A stretch of 10,904 nucleotides of DNA from Deltaproteobacteria bacterium (GTDB lineage: Bacteria > Desulfobacterota > Deferrimicrobia > Deferrimicrobiales > Deferrimicrobiaceae), in the NCBI GenBank assembly GCA_021802685.1, contig JAJZRM010000060.1, forward strand, positions 1 through 10,904. Reading direction: 5' to 3'. Made by a program: the position numbers and the translations under genes. The notes below the pieces were generated by a model, which saw only the letters and a list, made by a program, of their open reading frames with translations, was not told the DNA's origin and did not search any database. Within the stretch, counting starts at the first letter, position 1; each line of letters starts with the position of its first letter. Positions 1-7,660 of the stretch are shown one piece after another.

Positions 1-1501
1 CGCCGGAGCATTCCAGGAGCGCCCGGGTTTCCGCGGACGCCGCGGCGGGAAACGCCGGGTCCGACGGGCCGGGAAGCCCCCTGGGAACGTAGAACAGAGC
101 GCGATCGGCGAAGTCGAATTCATTATCCACGATGAGTTCCCCGGGTTCAACCCGGACAAGCCCCACCCGTTCGCGGAAGAACCTGAGATCGCCCGAAATC
201 GACAGCGTCGCCGATGTGAGCAGGCAGGGGATCGGTTCTTCCCACAGCGCTTCCGCGAGGACGGGGGAAACCTCGATGGGGGTCCGGTGGAGGGCGACGG
301 CCCCCCCGCGGCGTTCCGCCCATGCGACGGCAGCCGACGGTTCGGCCGACAGCACCGCCTCGAAGTCCGCGAGGAAGGAGCGGACCCTTCGGAGCAGGGC
401 GTCCCGGTCCTCCCCCGGGCCGGCCGGAGAACCACCGTCGCCGGCGCTTCCCGAAGAGAGGGTCTGTGAAAGTTCTTCCCCCGCCTGAAGCAGGAAGGCG
501 GCCTTCTCTCCGAACCGGGTCCCCGCTTCGAGCCCCGCCAGGGGAAACCGGCTGTCGCCCTGCCCCACCGCGTCGAAGAGAGACTCGGCGGCGAGCCGGA
601 ACTGCTCCGACATCGGCAGGAGGCCATGCCATGCGCCTCCCGTCCGCGCTGCGGCGCGCCGGAGGTCCCGGGCGAGCTCCCGGGCACGTCCCAGGGAGAC
701 GCTCACCCCGAAAAACAGGGACGCGGTCTCCTCGATGCCGTGCGCCTCGTCGAACACCACCGCGTCGGCCCGCGGGAGCACTTCCCCGAACCTTCCCTCG
801 TCCCCGTCCCCGCGGTTCCCGGAGGGATCCCCGCGGCGGCCGGAAATCCGGGCGCGAAGGGAGAGGTCGGCGAAGAACAGGTGGTGGTTCACGACGACGA
901 GGTCCGCCGACGCCGCCCGGCGCCGCGCTTCCGCCAGGAAACACCGGTCCGTTTCCCCGCACGCCGACGGGTCGCACATCTCGCTGCGGGAGTTTACCTC
1001 GCTCCACACGCGGGCGTCCTCGGGCACGCCCGCGGCCTCCGCGACGTCCCCCGTCCTCGTGGTCTCCGCGAACGCCTGCATCGCCGAAAAGTACCGGGCC
1101 TCCTTCGCGAACTCGAACATCGGCTCGGACCGGAACCGCTTCCACCGGCGCAGGCAAAGGTAGTTGGAGCGGCCTTTCAGCACCGCGCACGAGAAGGGGT
1201 ACTGGAGGGCGTCCCTCACGAGGGGAATCTCGTTGCACAGGAGCTGCTGCTGGAGCGTCCGGGTGCCGGTCGAAACGATCGTTTTGCGGCCGGAGAGGAT
1301 CGAGGGGATCAGGTACGCCAGCGTCTTCCCGATGCCGGTGGCCGCCTCCGCGACCAGGATGCGGGAGTTCTCGAGGGCGTCCGCCCACGCCAGCGCCATC
1401 CGCAGCTGCCCCGGACGCGGCTCGAATCCCTTCATCGCCCCGGCGAGCGGACCGCCGGGGGAAATCGCCACCCCCACCCTTCGGGCGAGATCCCGGGACA
1501 C
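1..1501 (-). CDS. DinG/YoaA-like ATP-dependent DNA helicase with Fe-S cluster (3' end beyond window)
   Basis: Superfamily 2 XPD/DinG-type helicase, expected to unwind DNA 5' to 3' during repair or replication conflicts in the cytoplasm. Five hundred residues are visible and the frame stays open to the left edge, so the C-terminal helicase domain is missing. The N-terminus has the family's FEPRPGQ segment (residues 26-32, Q-motif region) and a Walker A AATGIGKT (53-60). Four cysteines, C116 (in NYLCLRRW), C176, C181 and C187, have the spacing of the DinG/XPD 4Fe-4S cluster. The Walker B DEAH box is at 251-254. There is no N-terminal exonuclease domain as in Firmicutes DinG. The start chosen is GTG at 1501, preceded by a G-rich ribosome site overlapping the stop of the upstream gene; an ATG at 1435 would still keep Walker A but would lose the usual leader. 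The 14-base gap suggests co-transcription with the upstream genes. The family is confident; the exact paralogue (DinG or YoaA) is not. Confidence 0.9.
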   Translation of the reverse strand, partial: MSRDLARRVGVAISPGGPLAGAMKGFEPRPGQLRMALAWADALENSRILVAEAATGIGKTLAYLIPSILSGRKTIVSTGTRTLQQQLLCNEIPLVRDALQYPFSCAVLKGRSNYLCLRRWKRFRSEPMFEFAKEARYFSAMQAFAETTRTGDVAEAAGVPEDARVWSEVNSRSEMCDPSACGETDRCFLAEARRRAASADLVVVNHHLFFADLSLRARISGRRGDPSGNRGDGDEGRFGEVLPRADAVVFDEAHGIEETASLFFGVSVSLGRARELARDLRRAAARTGGAWHGLLPMSEQFRLAAESLFDAVGQGDSRFPLAGLEAGTRFGEKAAFLLQAGEELSQTLSSGSAGDGGSPAGPGEDRDALLRRVRSFLADFEAVLSAEPSAAVAWAERRGGAVALHRTPIEVSPVLAEALWEEPIPCLLTSATLSISGDLRFFRERVGLVRVEPGELIVDNEFDFADRALFYVPRGLPGPSDPAFPAAASAETRALLECSG

Positions 1502-1515
1502 CTTGGCCGCCCCCC

Positions 1516-3465
1516 TTACCGCGCCGGAACCGGGACGAAATTCCCCAGGTCGACCCGAAGGAGGGATACGTTCCGCCGCATCTCCCCGGAGGGGGTGAAC
1601 AGGAACGCCCCGGTGACGCCCAGGAAATTTTTCAGCCGGGGGATGCGCTCGCGCATCGCCTCGCCGTACGACATCAGCCAGGATCCTCCTTCCTGCGAGA
1701 ACGCTTCGGCCAGCAGGAGCGCCCCGTCGTACCCCATCGCTTCGAACCGGGTGGGCTTGGAACGCAACGCTTCCTGGAACTCCTGCCGAAACCGGTCCCC
1801 CTGGGATCCGGGGATGGCGTCCGAATAATCCACCGAGAAAACCGCCCCCGCGACGGCGCTCCCCGCCTTCCGCAGCAGCTCTTCGTTGTACCACCCGGAG
1901 AACCCCGCCAGGGGAAGGTAGACGTTGTAGTAGTTCAATTGGGACGCGAGGAGGAAGACCCGGTCCCAACGGTCGGCGATGACGATCCCGTCCAGCGGGA
2001 GCTTCATCGCCTTTCCCTTTTCCTTCGTCCGGGACTGCCGCTGGAACTTGGCGCTGCCGACCGCCTTCCGGATCACATCCGTGAAATCGCGCGCATCGGG
2101 AGCGTACCCGAGGGTCCGGACGATCCGCACGCCGGATTCGGCCGCGACCTTCGCCACGGCATCCGCGAACCCTTTCCCGTAGCCGTTCTCCGGGTGGAGC
2201 AGGAGGAGGTCGATCACCTTTTCCCGGGCCAGGAGCGACAGGACGGCGCGCGCCTCCTCGACCGGGGAGAGGCCGAAGCGGTAGAGGAACGGTTTTTCCA
2301 GGATCGCCTTCTGGCCGAGGTACAGCACGGGAGGGGACTTGCCTCCGAACGCCGACGAGACGAAGCGGCCTTCCTCCCCCGTGACCGGGCCGAGGATGCC
2401 GATCACCGTCCGGTCGGCGGCGGCCGCGGCGAATTCCGCCCGGGCCTTGTCGGGTTCCCCTGCCGTGTCCACCCAGCGGATCACCGGCGGAGAGCCGGCC
2501 TGCATGTACCGCCGGCCGGAGCTCAGGGCGACTTCCGCCCCGCAGAGGACGGAGAACCCGAGGTCCGCCAGCTTCCCCGACAGGGGAACCAGGCCGACGA
2601 TCTTCGGCCTGCCGGATACGATCTTCTCCGCCCGGAACAGGTGCTCCGCCGCCTCCTTGGCGCGTTTTCCGCCGGCCCGCGAGGAACGATCGAACGCGTA
2701 GGCCGCCATCCCGAGGAACCCCTTCCTCGTGGCGGCTTTCCCCAGCGCGAGGAGGAGGTGCCCCTTGACATCGGGATCCTCCTCGGCCTCGCCCGCCTCC
2801 CGGAGCGCGGATATGTCGGACGCCCCGTCGATGAAGGATTCCCGCTCCTTCGAATAGCGCAACGCCTCCACCGGGTCCGCCGCGGCCGCCACGGCCCGGC
2901 GGTACAGCCCGAGGGCGCCGCCGACCTTCCCGGCGACGGCGTCCGCGCGGGCCATCAAGGCGAGCAGCGCGGGGACGTTCGCGTCCACGAACTTCTGGTC
3001 GATCAGGTACCCCGCCATCTGCCGCGCCTCGCCGGTCCACTGCATCCGCTGGTAGATCCGGAGCTTCAGGTCCATCGCGGCGAGAGCCAGGTACCGCGCC
3101 CGGGACAGGAGCACCGCCTTGTCCGCGGCTTCCAGCGCCTTGTCCAGCTCGCCGCGGACCAGGAGAAGCTCGCCGACGCGCATCCAGACGTATCCTTTCC
3201 GCTCGTCGTCGGGCGCGGTGTACGCCAACTCGAGGAACCCCCGCAGCGCCTCCTCCTTCCTGCCGGCGGCGTAGTCGGATTCCGCCCGGAGGAACGGGGC
3301 GATCGGCATCGTCCGCGCCGAATCAGGACTTCCGGGATGCGGAACCGGGACGGCATCGACCCCCGCCCCAAGCGGTTGCGGGGCCTCCGCCGCCGCCGCG
3401 CGGCCGGCGGAAAGGAGGAGAAGGAGCGCGAGGAGGGCCGCCGCGCGGATCCCGCCGGTCCGCAT
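1516..3465 (-). CDS. Periplasmic TPR plus type-1 binding-fold protein, LpoA-like PBP activator family
   Basis: A 649-residue exported protein. Residues 1-26 look like a Sec signal peptide (Arg2/Arg7, then a Leu/Ala core, then a run of alanines for cleavage near 25-26). No lipobox cysteine is visible, so it seems to be soluble in the periplasm rather than a lipoprotein. Residues about 50-270 are helical and TPR-like (for example AESDYAAGRKEEALRGFLEL). From about residue 286 (RPKIVGLVPLSG) a type-1 periplasmic-binding fold (Peripla_BP_6 type) runs to the C-terminus, including the segment YGKGFADAVAKVAAESG. TPR followed by a type-1 binding fold is the arrangement of LpoA, the outer-membrane activator of PBP1a; an amino-acid ABC-transporter binding protein is the alternative, but no transporter genes are adjacent. 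A basic insert lies at about 470-487. The ATG overlaps the dnaJ stop as TGATG, with AAGGAGA ten bases upstream, so translation is probably coupled. The role is inferred from architecture. Confidence 0.8.
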   Translation of the reverse strand: MRTGGIRAAALLALLLLLSAGRAAAAEAPQPLGAGVDAVPVPHPGSPDSARTMPIAPFLRAESDYAAGRKEEALRGFLELAYTAPDDERKGYVWMRVGELLLVRGELDKALEAADKAVLLSRARYLALAAMDLKLRIYQRMQWTGEARQMAGYLIDQKFVDANVPALLALMARADAVAGKVGGALGLYRRAVAAAADPVEALRYSKERESFIDGASDISALREAGEAEEDPDVKGHLLLALGKAATRKGFLGMAAYAFDRSSRAGGKRAKEAAEHLFRAEKIVSGRPKIVGLVPLSGKLADLGFSVLCGAEVALSSGRRYMQAGSPPVIRWVDTAGEPDKARAEFAAAAADRTVIGILGPVTGEEGRFVSSAFGGKSPPVLYLGQKAILEKPFLYRFGLSPVEEARAVLSLLAREKVIDLLLLHPENGYGKGFADAVAKVAAESGVRIVRTLGYAPDARDFTDVIRKAVGSAKFQRQSRTKEKGKAMKLPLDGIVIADRWDRVFLLASQLNYYNVYLPLAGFSGWYNEELLRKAGSAVAGAVFSVDYSDAIPGSQGDRFRQEFQEALRSKPTRFEAMGYDGALLLAEAFSQEGGSWLMSYGEAMRERIPRLKNFLGVTGAFLFTPSGEMRRNVSLLRVDLGNFVPVPAR

Positions 3466-4568
3466 CAACCGAAGATCTCCTTGACCTTCTCGAAGAAGCT
3501 GCTGGAGATCGGGCCGGGGGACGCCTCGGACAACTTCTGGTACTCCGAGAGCAGCTCTTTCTGCCGCTTGGACAGCTTGCGGGGAACCTCGATCAGCACC
3601 CGGATGACGAGGTTTCCGCGGCGGCCGGAGGAAAGCGCGGCGACGCCCTCCCCCCGCATCACGAAATCGTGGCCCGACGCCGTTCCAGCGGGGATGGAGA
3701 GGTTCTTCTTCCCCGAGAGGGTGGGCACTTCGATCGTCGCCCCCATCGCCGCCTGGGGGAAGGTGATCGGCACCTCGCAATAGAGGTCCGCCCCCTCGCG
3801 GACGAAGAACGGGTGTTCCTGGACGGTGAGGACGACGTACAAGTCGCCGGTCGAACCGCCCCCGGGGGGCGCCTCCCCTTCCCCCCGGAGCTTCAGGCGC
3901 GTGCCGGTCTCGACGCCGGGGGGGACCTTCACCTTGAGCGGGCGGTTCTCCAGGACCTGGCCGGAGCCCGCGCAGGCGCCGCACGGGTCCTTGACGACCT
4001 GCCCCGACCCGCCGCAGCGGCCGCACGTGCGGCGGATGGAGAAGAACCCCTGCTGCATCGTCACCTGCCCGCGGCCGTTGCAGGCGCCGCACTTTTCGGG
4101 CTGGGTCCCTTTCCGGGCTCCCGTCCCGCCGCACTCCCGGCACCCCGCCGTCCGGGGGACGACGATCTCCTTCTCCGCGCCGAAGACCGCCTCCTCGAAC
4201 GTTACGGTCAGGTTGTACCGGAGGTCGGCCCCCCGGCGGGTGCGCTGGCCCGCTCCGCCGAAGATCCCTCCGAAGAAATCGTTGATGATGTCCTCGACTC
4301 CCATCCCCGAGAAGTCCCCGAAGCCGCCGAACCCCTGGCCCGCGGGCCCGCCGTGCCCGAACCGGTCGTACTGCGACCGCTTCTCCGGGTCGGAGAGGAC
4401 CGAGTACGCCTCGTTCAGCTCCTTGAACCGCTCCTCCGCTGTGGCGTCGGCGGCGTTGCGGTCGGGATGGTACTGGAGCGCCAGTTGCCGGAACGCCTTC
4501 TTTATCTCGTCCGGGGAACTGTTCCTGGAAACGCCGAGGACCTCGTAGTAATCGCGTTTCGCCGCCAC
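3465..4568 (-). CDS. dnaJ: Chaperone protein DnaJ (Hsp40)
   Basis: Cytoplasmic co-chaperone that delivers unfolded proteins to DnaK and stimulates its ATPase. It has 367 residues, normal for a full type I DnaJ. Domains in order: J domain (about 5-70) with HPD at 34-36 in QYHPDRN; Gly/Phe-rich linker (about 71-108, with FGGFGDF and FFGGIFGG); zinc-binding domain with four CxxCxGxG repeats (CRECGGTG from 143, CGACNGRG from 160, CGRCGGSG from 182, CGACAGSG from 196); then the C-terminal substrate-binding beta domains and dimerisation tail ending KEIFG. All eight zinc cysteines are present. The start is GTG at 4568, because the protein then begins directly before KRDYYEVLG, the usual DnaJ N-terminus, and GAGG sits at a proper distance upstream. 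It begins 8 bases after the grpE stop and overlaps the next gene by one base. Unusually, dnaK does not lie between grpE and dnaJ. Confidence 0.97.
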   Translation of the reverse strand: MAAKRDYYEVLGVSRNSSPDEIKKAFRQLALQYHPDRNAADATAEERFKELNEAYSVLSDPEKRSQYDRFGHGGPAGQGFGGFGDFSGMGVEDIINDFFGGIFGGAGQRTRRGADLRYNLTVTFEEAVFGAEKEIVVPRTAGCRECGGTGARKGTQPEKCGACNGRGQVTMQQGFFSIRRTCGRCGGSGQVVKDPCGACAGSGQVLENRPLKVKVPPGVETGTRLKLRGEGEAPPGGGSTGDLYVVLTVQEHPFFVREGADLYCEVPITFPQAAMGATIEVPTLSGKKNLSIPAGTASGHDFVMRGEGVAALSSGRRGNLVIRVLIEVPRKLSKRQKELLSEYQKLSEASPGPISSSFFEKVKEIFG

Positions 4569-4576
4569 GGAGCGCC

Positions 4577-5155
4577 TCAGTTCCCGAGCCCGTCGGTTTT
4601 GTCCCCCGGCGGCGCGGCGGCCACCATCACCTGGGCGGGACGCAGGAGCCGGCCGTTCAGCAGGTACCCTTTGCGCATCTCGGAAAGCACCGTCCCCTCG
4701 GCCTTCCCTTCCCACGGCACGCTTCCGATCGCCTCGTGGCGGGAGGGATCGAAGGCGTCCCCTTCCGAAGCGAACTGCTCGAGGCCGAACTTGCGCAGCT
4801 CGGCGAGGAACTGGTCGTACGTCATCCGGACGCCGGCCAGGACCGCCTCCGTGGAGGCGCCCTCCTGGCTCATCGCCCGTTCCAGGTTGTCCAGGAACGG
4901 CAGAACGGCGCGCAGCAGCCGCTCGTTGCCGAACGCCGCGAGCGCTTCCCGCTCGCGGGCGGAGCGCTTGCGGAAATTGTCGAATTCCGCCGTCAGGTAC
5001 GCCAGGCGGGTCTTCAGGTCCTCCGCTTCGTCCGCCCCCCCGGCCTCCCCGGCCGGTCCGGACTCTCCGGACTCCGCGGCTTCGACGGGCAACGCATCGA
5101 TCTTCTCTTCGGGAGCGGTTTCCCCGAACGGCGATTCCTTCTCCTTCTCCTCCAT
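4577..5155 (-). CDS. grpE: Nucleotide exchange factor GrpE
   Basis: Cytoplasmic nucleotide exchange factor that releases ADP from DnaK and acts as a thermosensor in some species. It has 192 residues, the usual length. Residues 1-45 are acidic and low in complexity (rich in E, A and G), as in many GrpE N-termini. A long coiled-coil helix follows (about 46-80, LKTRLAYLTAEFDNFRKR), then helices with LPFLDNLERAM. The C-terminal beta-wing carries the signature elements FDPSRHEAIGSVP and GYLLNGRLLRPAQVMVA. ATG at 5155 is supported by AGGAGA at 5164-5169 with an 8-base spacer. It lies 47 bases after hrcA, with no separate promoter seen in the gap, and 8 bases before dnaJ, so it belongs to the CIRCE-controlled operon. 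Confidence 0.97.
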   Translation of the reverse strand: MEEKEKESPFGETAPEEKIDALPVEAAESGESGPAGEAGGADEAEDLKTRLAYLTAEFDNFRKRSAREREALAAFGNERLLRAVLPFLDNLERAMSQEGASTEAVLAGVRMTYDQFLAELRKFGLEQFASEGDAFDPSRHEAIGSVPWEGKAEGTVLSEMRKGYLLNGRLLRPAQVMVAAAPPGDKTDGLGN

Positions 5156-5202
5156 CCGCTTCTTCTCCTGTTTCCTTTGATTGGGGGAACGACCCGGGCG
5201 GT

Positions 5203-6240
5203 TTACCGTTGTCCGAACATCGTGGTGAGCAGGTTCGCGGTGTACTCGACCAGGGGGATCACCCTGGAGTAGTCCATCCGGACGGGGCCGATCAAGCCGA
5301 TGCTCCCGACGGCGGAGGGCCCCTGCAGGTAGCCGGACGCCACGACCGACACGTCCCCCAGGTCCTCCACCGGGTTCTCCGATCCGATGGAGACCTGGAT
5401 CGCCTGGCTGGACATCGCCCGGTCGAGGAGGCGGAAGATCACGCTCTTTTCCTCGAAGGCGCGGAGGATGCGCTTGAGCCGCTGGACGTCCTCGGCGAAT
5501 TCCGGCTGGTCGAGGATATTGGCCCGCCCCTCGACGAACACCTCGCCCAGGCCGCTGTCGGCGAGCGCGCGGGCGCCCACGGTCAGGGCGCGGTGCATCA
5601 CCCGGTCGTACCGGGCCTTTTCCTTCCGGAGCTCGGACAGGATCCGCACGCGCAGCTGCGGCAGGGTGAGCCCTTCGGCCAGATCGTTCAGGTACGCGTT
5701 GATCTTTTCGATCTCGTCGCCGGTGATGTCCGGTTCCCCGTCGATCAGGCGGTGCTGCACGTGTCCCCCCTGCATGACGGCGACCAGCAGGATCTTGTCC
5801 GTCGCCGCGCGCATCAGGTTCACCGAACGCAACTTCTGCTGGTCGGGCCGGGAGAGGATCACCACGCTCGCCTGGCAGGCAAGGTTCGCCAGCAGGCGGC
5901 TCGCCTGCCGGACCAGCTCGTCCGCGGGCGTGCCCTCTTCCAGCGCCGCGAGGTTCAGCTGGTCCACTTCCCCCCGGGCGAGGCTTCGCCGCAGGAGGAG
6001 GTGATCGATGTAGTACCGGAACCCGATCCCGGTGGGGACGCGCCCCGCGGAGGTGTGCGGCTGGACCAGGAACCCCATTTCCTCGAGGTCGGCCATGATG
6101 TTGCGGATCGTCGCGGGGGAGAGCGCCTGCCCCATCTTCTTGGAGATGGTCCTCGAACCCACAGGCTCCGCCGTCGAGATGTAATCCTCGACGATATAGC
6201 GCAGGACCTGGGTCGCGCGATCATCCATGCCGGGACCCAT
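5203..6240 (-). CDS. hrcA: Heat-inducible transcription repressor HrcA
   Basis: DNA-binding repressor of class I heat-shock genes, which binds CIRCE operators and is kept active by chaperonin GroEL in well-studied species. It has 345 residues, the normal length. The N-terminal winged helix-turn-helix spans about 7-75, with TAEPVGSRTISKKMG and SPATIRNIMADLEEMGFL, followed by the family-typical HTSAGRVPT and YYIDHLL. The middle is the GAF-like domain, and the C-terminus carries SVIFRLLDRA, VSIGSENP and the closing GPVRMDYSRVIPLVEYTA. ATG at 6240 has AGGAGA at 6248-6253 with a 7-base spacer; the ATG at 6228 is too far from that site. It is the first gene of the operon, with a CIRCE element and promoter immediately upstream, so it is autoregulated. 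Confidence 0.97.
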   Translation of the reverse strand: MGPGMDDRATQVLRYIVEDYISTAEPVGSRTISKKMGQALSPATIRNIMADLEEMGFLVQPHTSAGRVPTGIGFRYYIDHLLLRRSLARGEVDQLNLAALEEGTPADELVRQASRLLANLACQASVVILSRPDQQKLRSVNLMRAATDKILLVAVMQGGHVQHRLIDGEPDITGDEIEKINAYLNDLAEGLTLPQLRVRILSELRKEKARYDRVMHRALTVGARALADSGLGEVFVEGRANILDQPEFAEDVQRLKRILRAFEEKSVIFRLLDRAMSSQAIQVSIGSENPVEDLGDVSVVASGYLQGPSAVGSIGLIGPVRMDYSRVIPLVEYTANLLTTMFGQR

Positions 6241-6261
6241 TTCATCTTCTCCTACCGCGAT

Positions 6262-6288
6262 TTAGCACTCCCGGACCAAGAGTGCTAA
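6262..6288 (-). promoter_or_regulatory. CIRCE operator (HrcA binding site)
   Basis: A perfect 9-9-9 inverted repeat: TTAGCACTC (6262-6270), a nine-base spacer, then GAGTGCTAA (6280-6288). This matches the CIRCE consensus exactly. Its promoter-proximal edge lies about where transcription should start from the -10 box at 6295-6300, so bound HrcA would block initiation. It is 21 bases upstream of the hrcA start codon and would also lie in the 5' leader of the mRNA. Confidence 0.97.
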
Positions 6289-6294
6289 CTGTTA

Positions 6295-6323
6295 ATCTAA
6301 CAGCCGGCGGCAGCCGGTGTCAA
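6295..6323 (-). promoter_or_regulatory. Sigma-70 type promoter of the hrcA operon
   Basis: On the minus strand a consensus -35 TTGACA (6323-6318) is followed by a 17-base spacer and a -10 like TTAGAT (6300-6295). The predicted start point falls at about 6288, the edge of the CIRCE element. The spacing is optimal and the position fits a housekeeping-sigma promoter controlled by repression rather than by an alternative heat-shock sigma factor. No experimental start is known from the sequence. Confidence 0.85.
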
Positions 6324-6352
6324 GGGAGGCGAACCCCTCGGAACCGGCCGAT

Positions 6353-6392
6353 GGCCATGGAGGGCCTTGTGCCGGGGCGGCCATGGATGGCC
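6353..6392. repeat. Short direct repeat in the divergent intergenic region
   Basis: Two 14-base copies that differ at one base: GGCCATGGAGGGCC (6353-6366) and GGCCATGGATGGCC (6379-6392), 26 bases apart start to start. They lie between the hrcA promoter and the ATP-grasp gene. A spacing near two and a half helical turns could fit a regulator site, but GC-rich DNA gives such repeats by chance and no protein is implied. Confidence 0.5.
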
Positions 6393-6412
6393 ACGGAATC
6401 TGTTGCCCCGGC
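6371..6412 (+). other. Potential hairpin upstream of the ATP-grasp gene
   Basis: GCCGGGGC (6371-6378) and GCCCCGGC (6405-6412) are exact reverse complements. The stem can extend inward through two G-U pairs and one C-G pair, leaving a loop of about 20 bases. No T-tract follows, so it is not an intrinsic terminator. If the divergent transcript starts upstream of it, it would be a leader structure about 60 bases before the start codon. No convincing plus-strand promoter was found in 6289-6474; a TTGACG at 6441 has no acceptable -10. Confidence 0.35.
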
Positions 6413-6474
6413 CGCCGCGGCGCCCCCGGCCGCGCGCGACTTGACGCTTCGATCCGGGCCTGCGAGGATTTACC

Positions 6475-7638
6475 ATGAACTTCGTCTACCTCTCGCCGCA
6501 CTTCCCGCCGAACTACCGCCTCTTCTGCGTCCGCCTCCGGGAGGAGGGGGTCAACGTCCTGGGGCTGGCCGACGCCTCCTTCGAGTCGCTGCGGCCGGAG
6601 CTTCGGGAGGCGCTCTCCGAGTATTACCGCGTGGACGACATGCACTCCTACGACCAGCTGGTCCGGGCCCTGGGGCACTTCACCCACCGGCACGGAAAAA
6701 TAGACCGGATCGAATCCCACAACGAGTACTGGCTCGAAACCGAGGCGCGGCTGCGCACGGATTTCAACATATGGGGCATCCGCGAAGACCGGATCGCAAG
6801 GATCAAGCGGAAATCCGCCATGAAGGAGGTGTACCGTTCCGCCGGCGTCCGGGTGGCCCGCGGCGCCGTGGTCCGCACCCTGGAGGAGGCAAGGCGCCTC
6901 GCCGCCGAAACGGGATACCCCGTGGTGGCCAAACCCGACGTCGGCGTGGGAGCCGCCGCGACGTTCAAGATCCGCGACGACGGCCAGCTCGCCGCCTTCT
7001 TCACCTCAAAGCCAGCGTCGGACTACATCATGGAGGAGTTCATCCGGGGAAGGATCTTCTCCTTCGACGGACTGACGGACCGGGACGGGAACATCGTCTT
7101 CCACACCGCCCACGCCTTCAGCCAGGGGATCATGGAGACGGTGAACGAGGACGACCACGTCTACTACTACTCCCTCCGCGAGATCCCGCCCGACCTGGAG
7201 GAGGCCGGCCGCCGCACCGCGCGGGCCTTCGACGTGCGGGAGCGGTTCTTCCATTTCGAGTTCTTCCGCGACGACCGGGACGGAGGGATCACGGCCCTCG
7301 AGGTGAACATGCGCCCGCCGGGGGGGCTGACCACCGACATGTTCAACTACGCCAACGACATCGACATCTACCGGGAATGGGCCCGCGTGGTGGCGCACAA
7401 CCGGTTCACGGCGGACTGGTCCCGCGCATACCATTGCGCCTACGCGGGTCGGAAAGCGGGCAAGCGGTATGTCCTGCCGCACGACGGGGTCCTGCGGTCC
7501 TTCGGTTCCCTCGTCTGCCACCACGAGGAGATCCACTCCATCTTCCGCGCGGCCATCGGCGACTACGGGTACATACTCCGCTCGAAAGACCTCGCGGAGG
7601 TACTGGCCGCCGTGCGCCGCATCCACGAAACCGCGTGA
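6475..7638 (+). CDS. ATP-grasp carboxylate ligase, substrate unknown
   Basis: A 387-residue cytoplasmic enzyme with the biotin carboxylase/carbamoyl-phosphate synthase type of ATP-grasp fold. The family joins a carboxylate to an amine or thiol through an acyl-phosphate. Residues 1-110 form a Rossmann-like pre-domain (MNFVYLSPHFPPNY). In the ATP-grasp core, K153 in VVAKPDVGVGA is the expected ATP-binding lysine; IMEEFIRGRIFSFDG is the hinge and adenine-binding stretch; E262 (HFEFF) and E276/N278/R280 (EVNMRPPGG) are the expected magnesium and phosphate ligands, so the active site looks intact. The last 70 residues are a lid or accessory domain. No biotin-carrier, carboxyltransferase or purine gene is adjacent. 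ATG at 6475 has GAGG at 6464-6467 with a 7-base spacer. It lies 22 bases before an esterase gene on the same strand and is divergent from hrcA. The fold is confident; the product is not known. Confidence 0.88.
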   Translation: MNFVYLSPHFPPNYRLFCVRLREEGVNVLGLADASFESLRPELREALSEYYRVDDMHSYDQLVRALGHFTHRHGKIDRIESHNEYWLETEARLRTDFNIWGIREDRIARIKRKSAMKEVYRSAGVRVARGAVVRTLEEARRLAAETGYPVVAKPDVGVGAAATFKIRDDGQLAAFFTSKPASDYIMEEFIRGRIFSFDGLTDRDGNIVFHTAHAFSQGIMETVNEDDHVYYYSLREIPPDLEEAGRRTARAFDVRERFFHFEFFRDDRDGGITALEVNMRPPGGLTTDMFNYANDIDIYREWARVVAHNRFTADWSRAYHCAYAGRKAGKRYVLPHDGVLRSFGSLVCHHEEIHSIFRAAIGDYGYILRSKDLAEVLAAVRRIHETA

Positions 7639-7660
7639 CCGCGAAGGAGGGAGACGGGGG

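Noticed and set aside
147..1388. Minus-strand 413-codon frame within the DinG region
   Set aside because: It is the wrong frame of the helicase gene. The neighbouring frame carries Walker A, the Fe-S cysteines and DEAH but stays open to the window edge.
322..3783. A very long plus-strand open frame (over 1100 codons) opposite dnaJ, the LpoA-like gene and dinG
   Set aside because: Its translation is Pro/Arg/Gly-rich with no recognisable domain, it has no ribosome site, and it lies opposite three genes with clear family motifs. Such frames are expected in GC-rich DNA.
6388..6406. TGGC...TTGC pattern resembling a sigma-54 promoter upstream of the ATP-grasp gene
   Set aside because: The distance between the GG and GC elements is about four bases too long for a sigma-54 site.
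6441..6446. TTGACG as a possible -35 box for the ATP-grasp gene
   Set aside because: The matching -10 position would fall on GAGGAT, which is the ribosome binding site, and does not resemble TATAAT.
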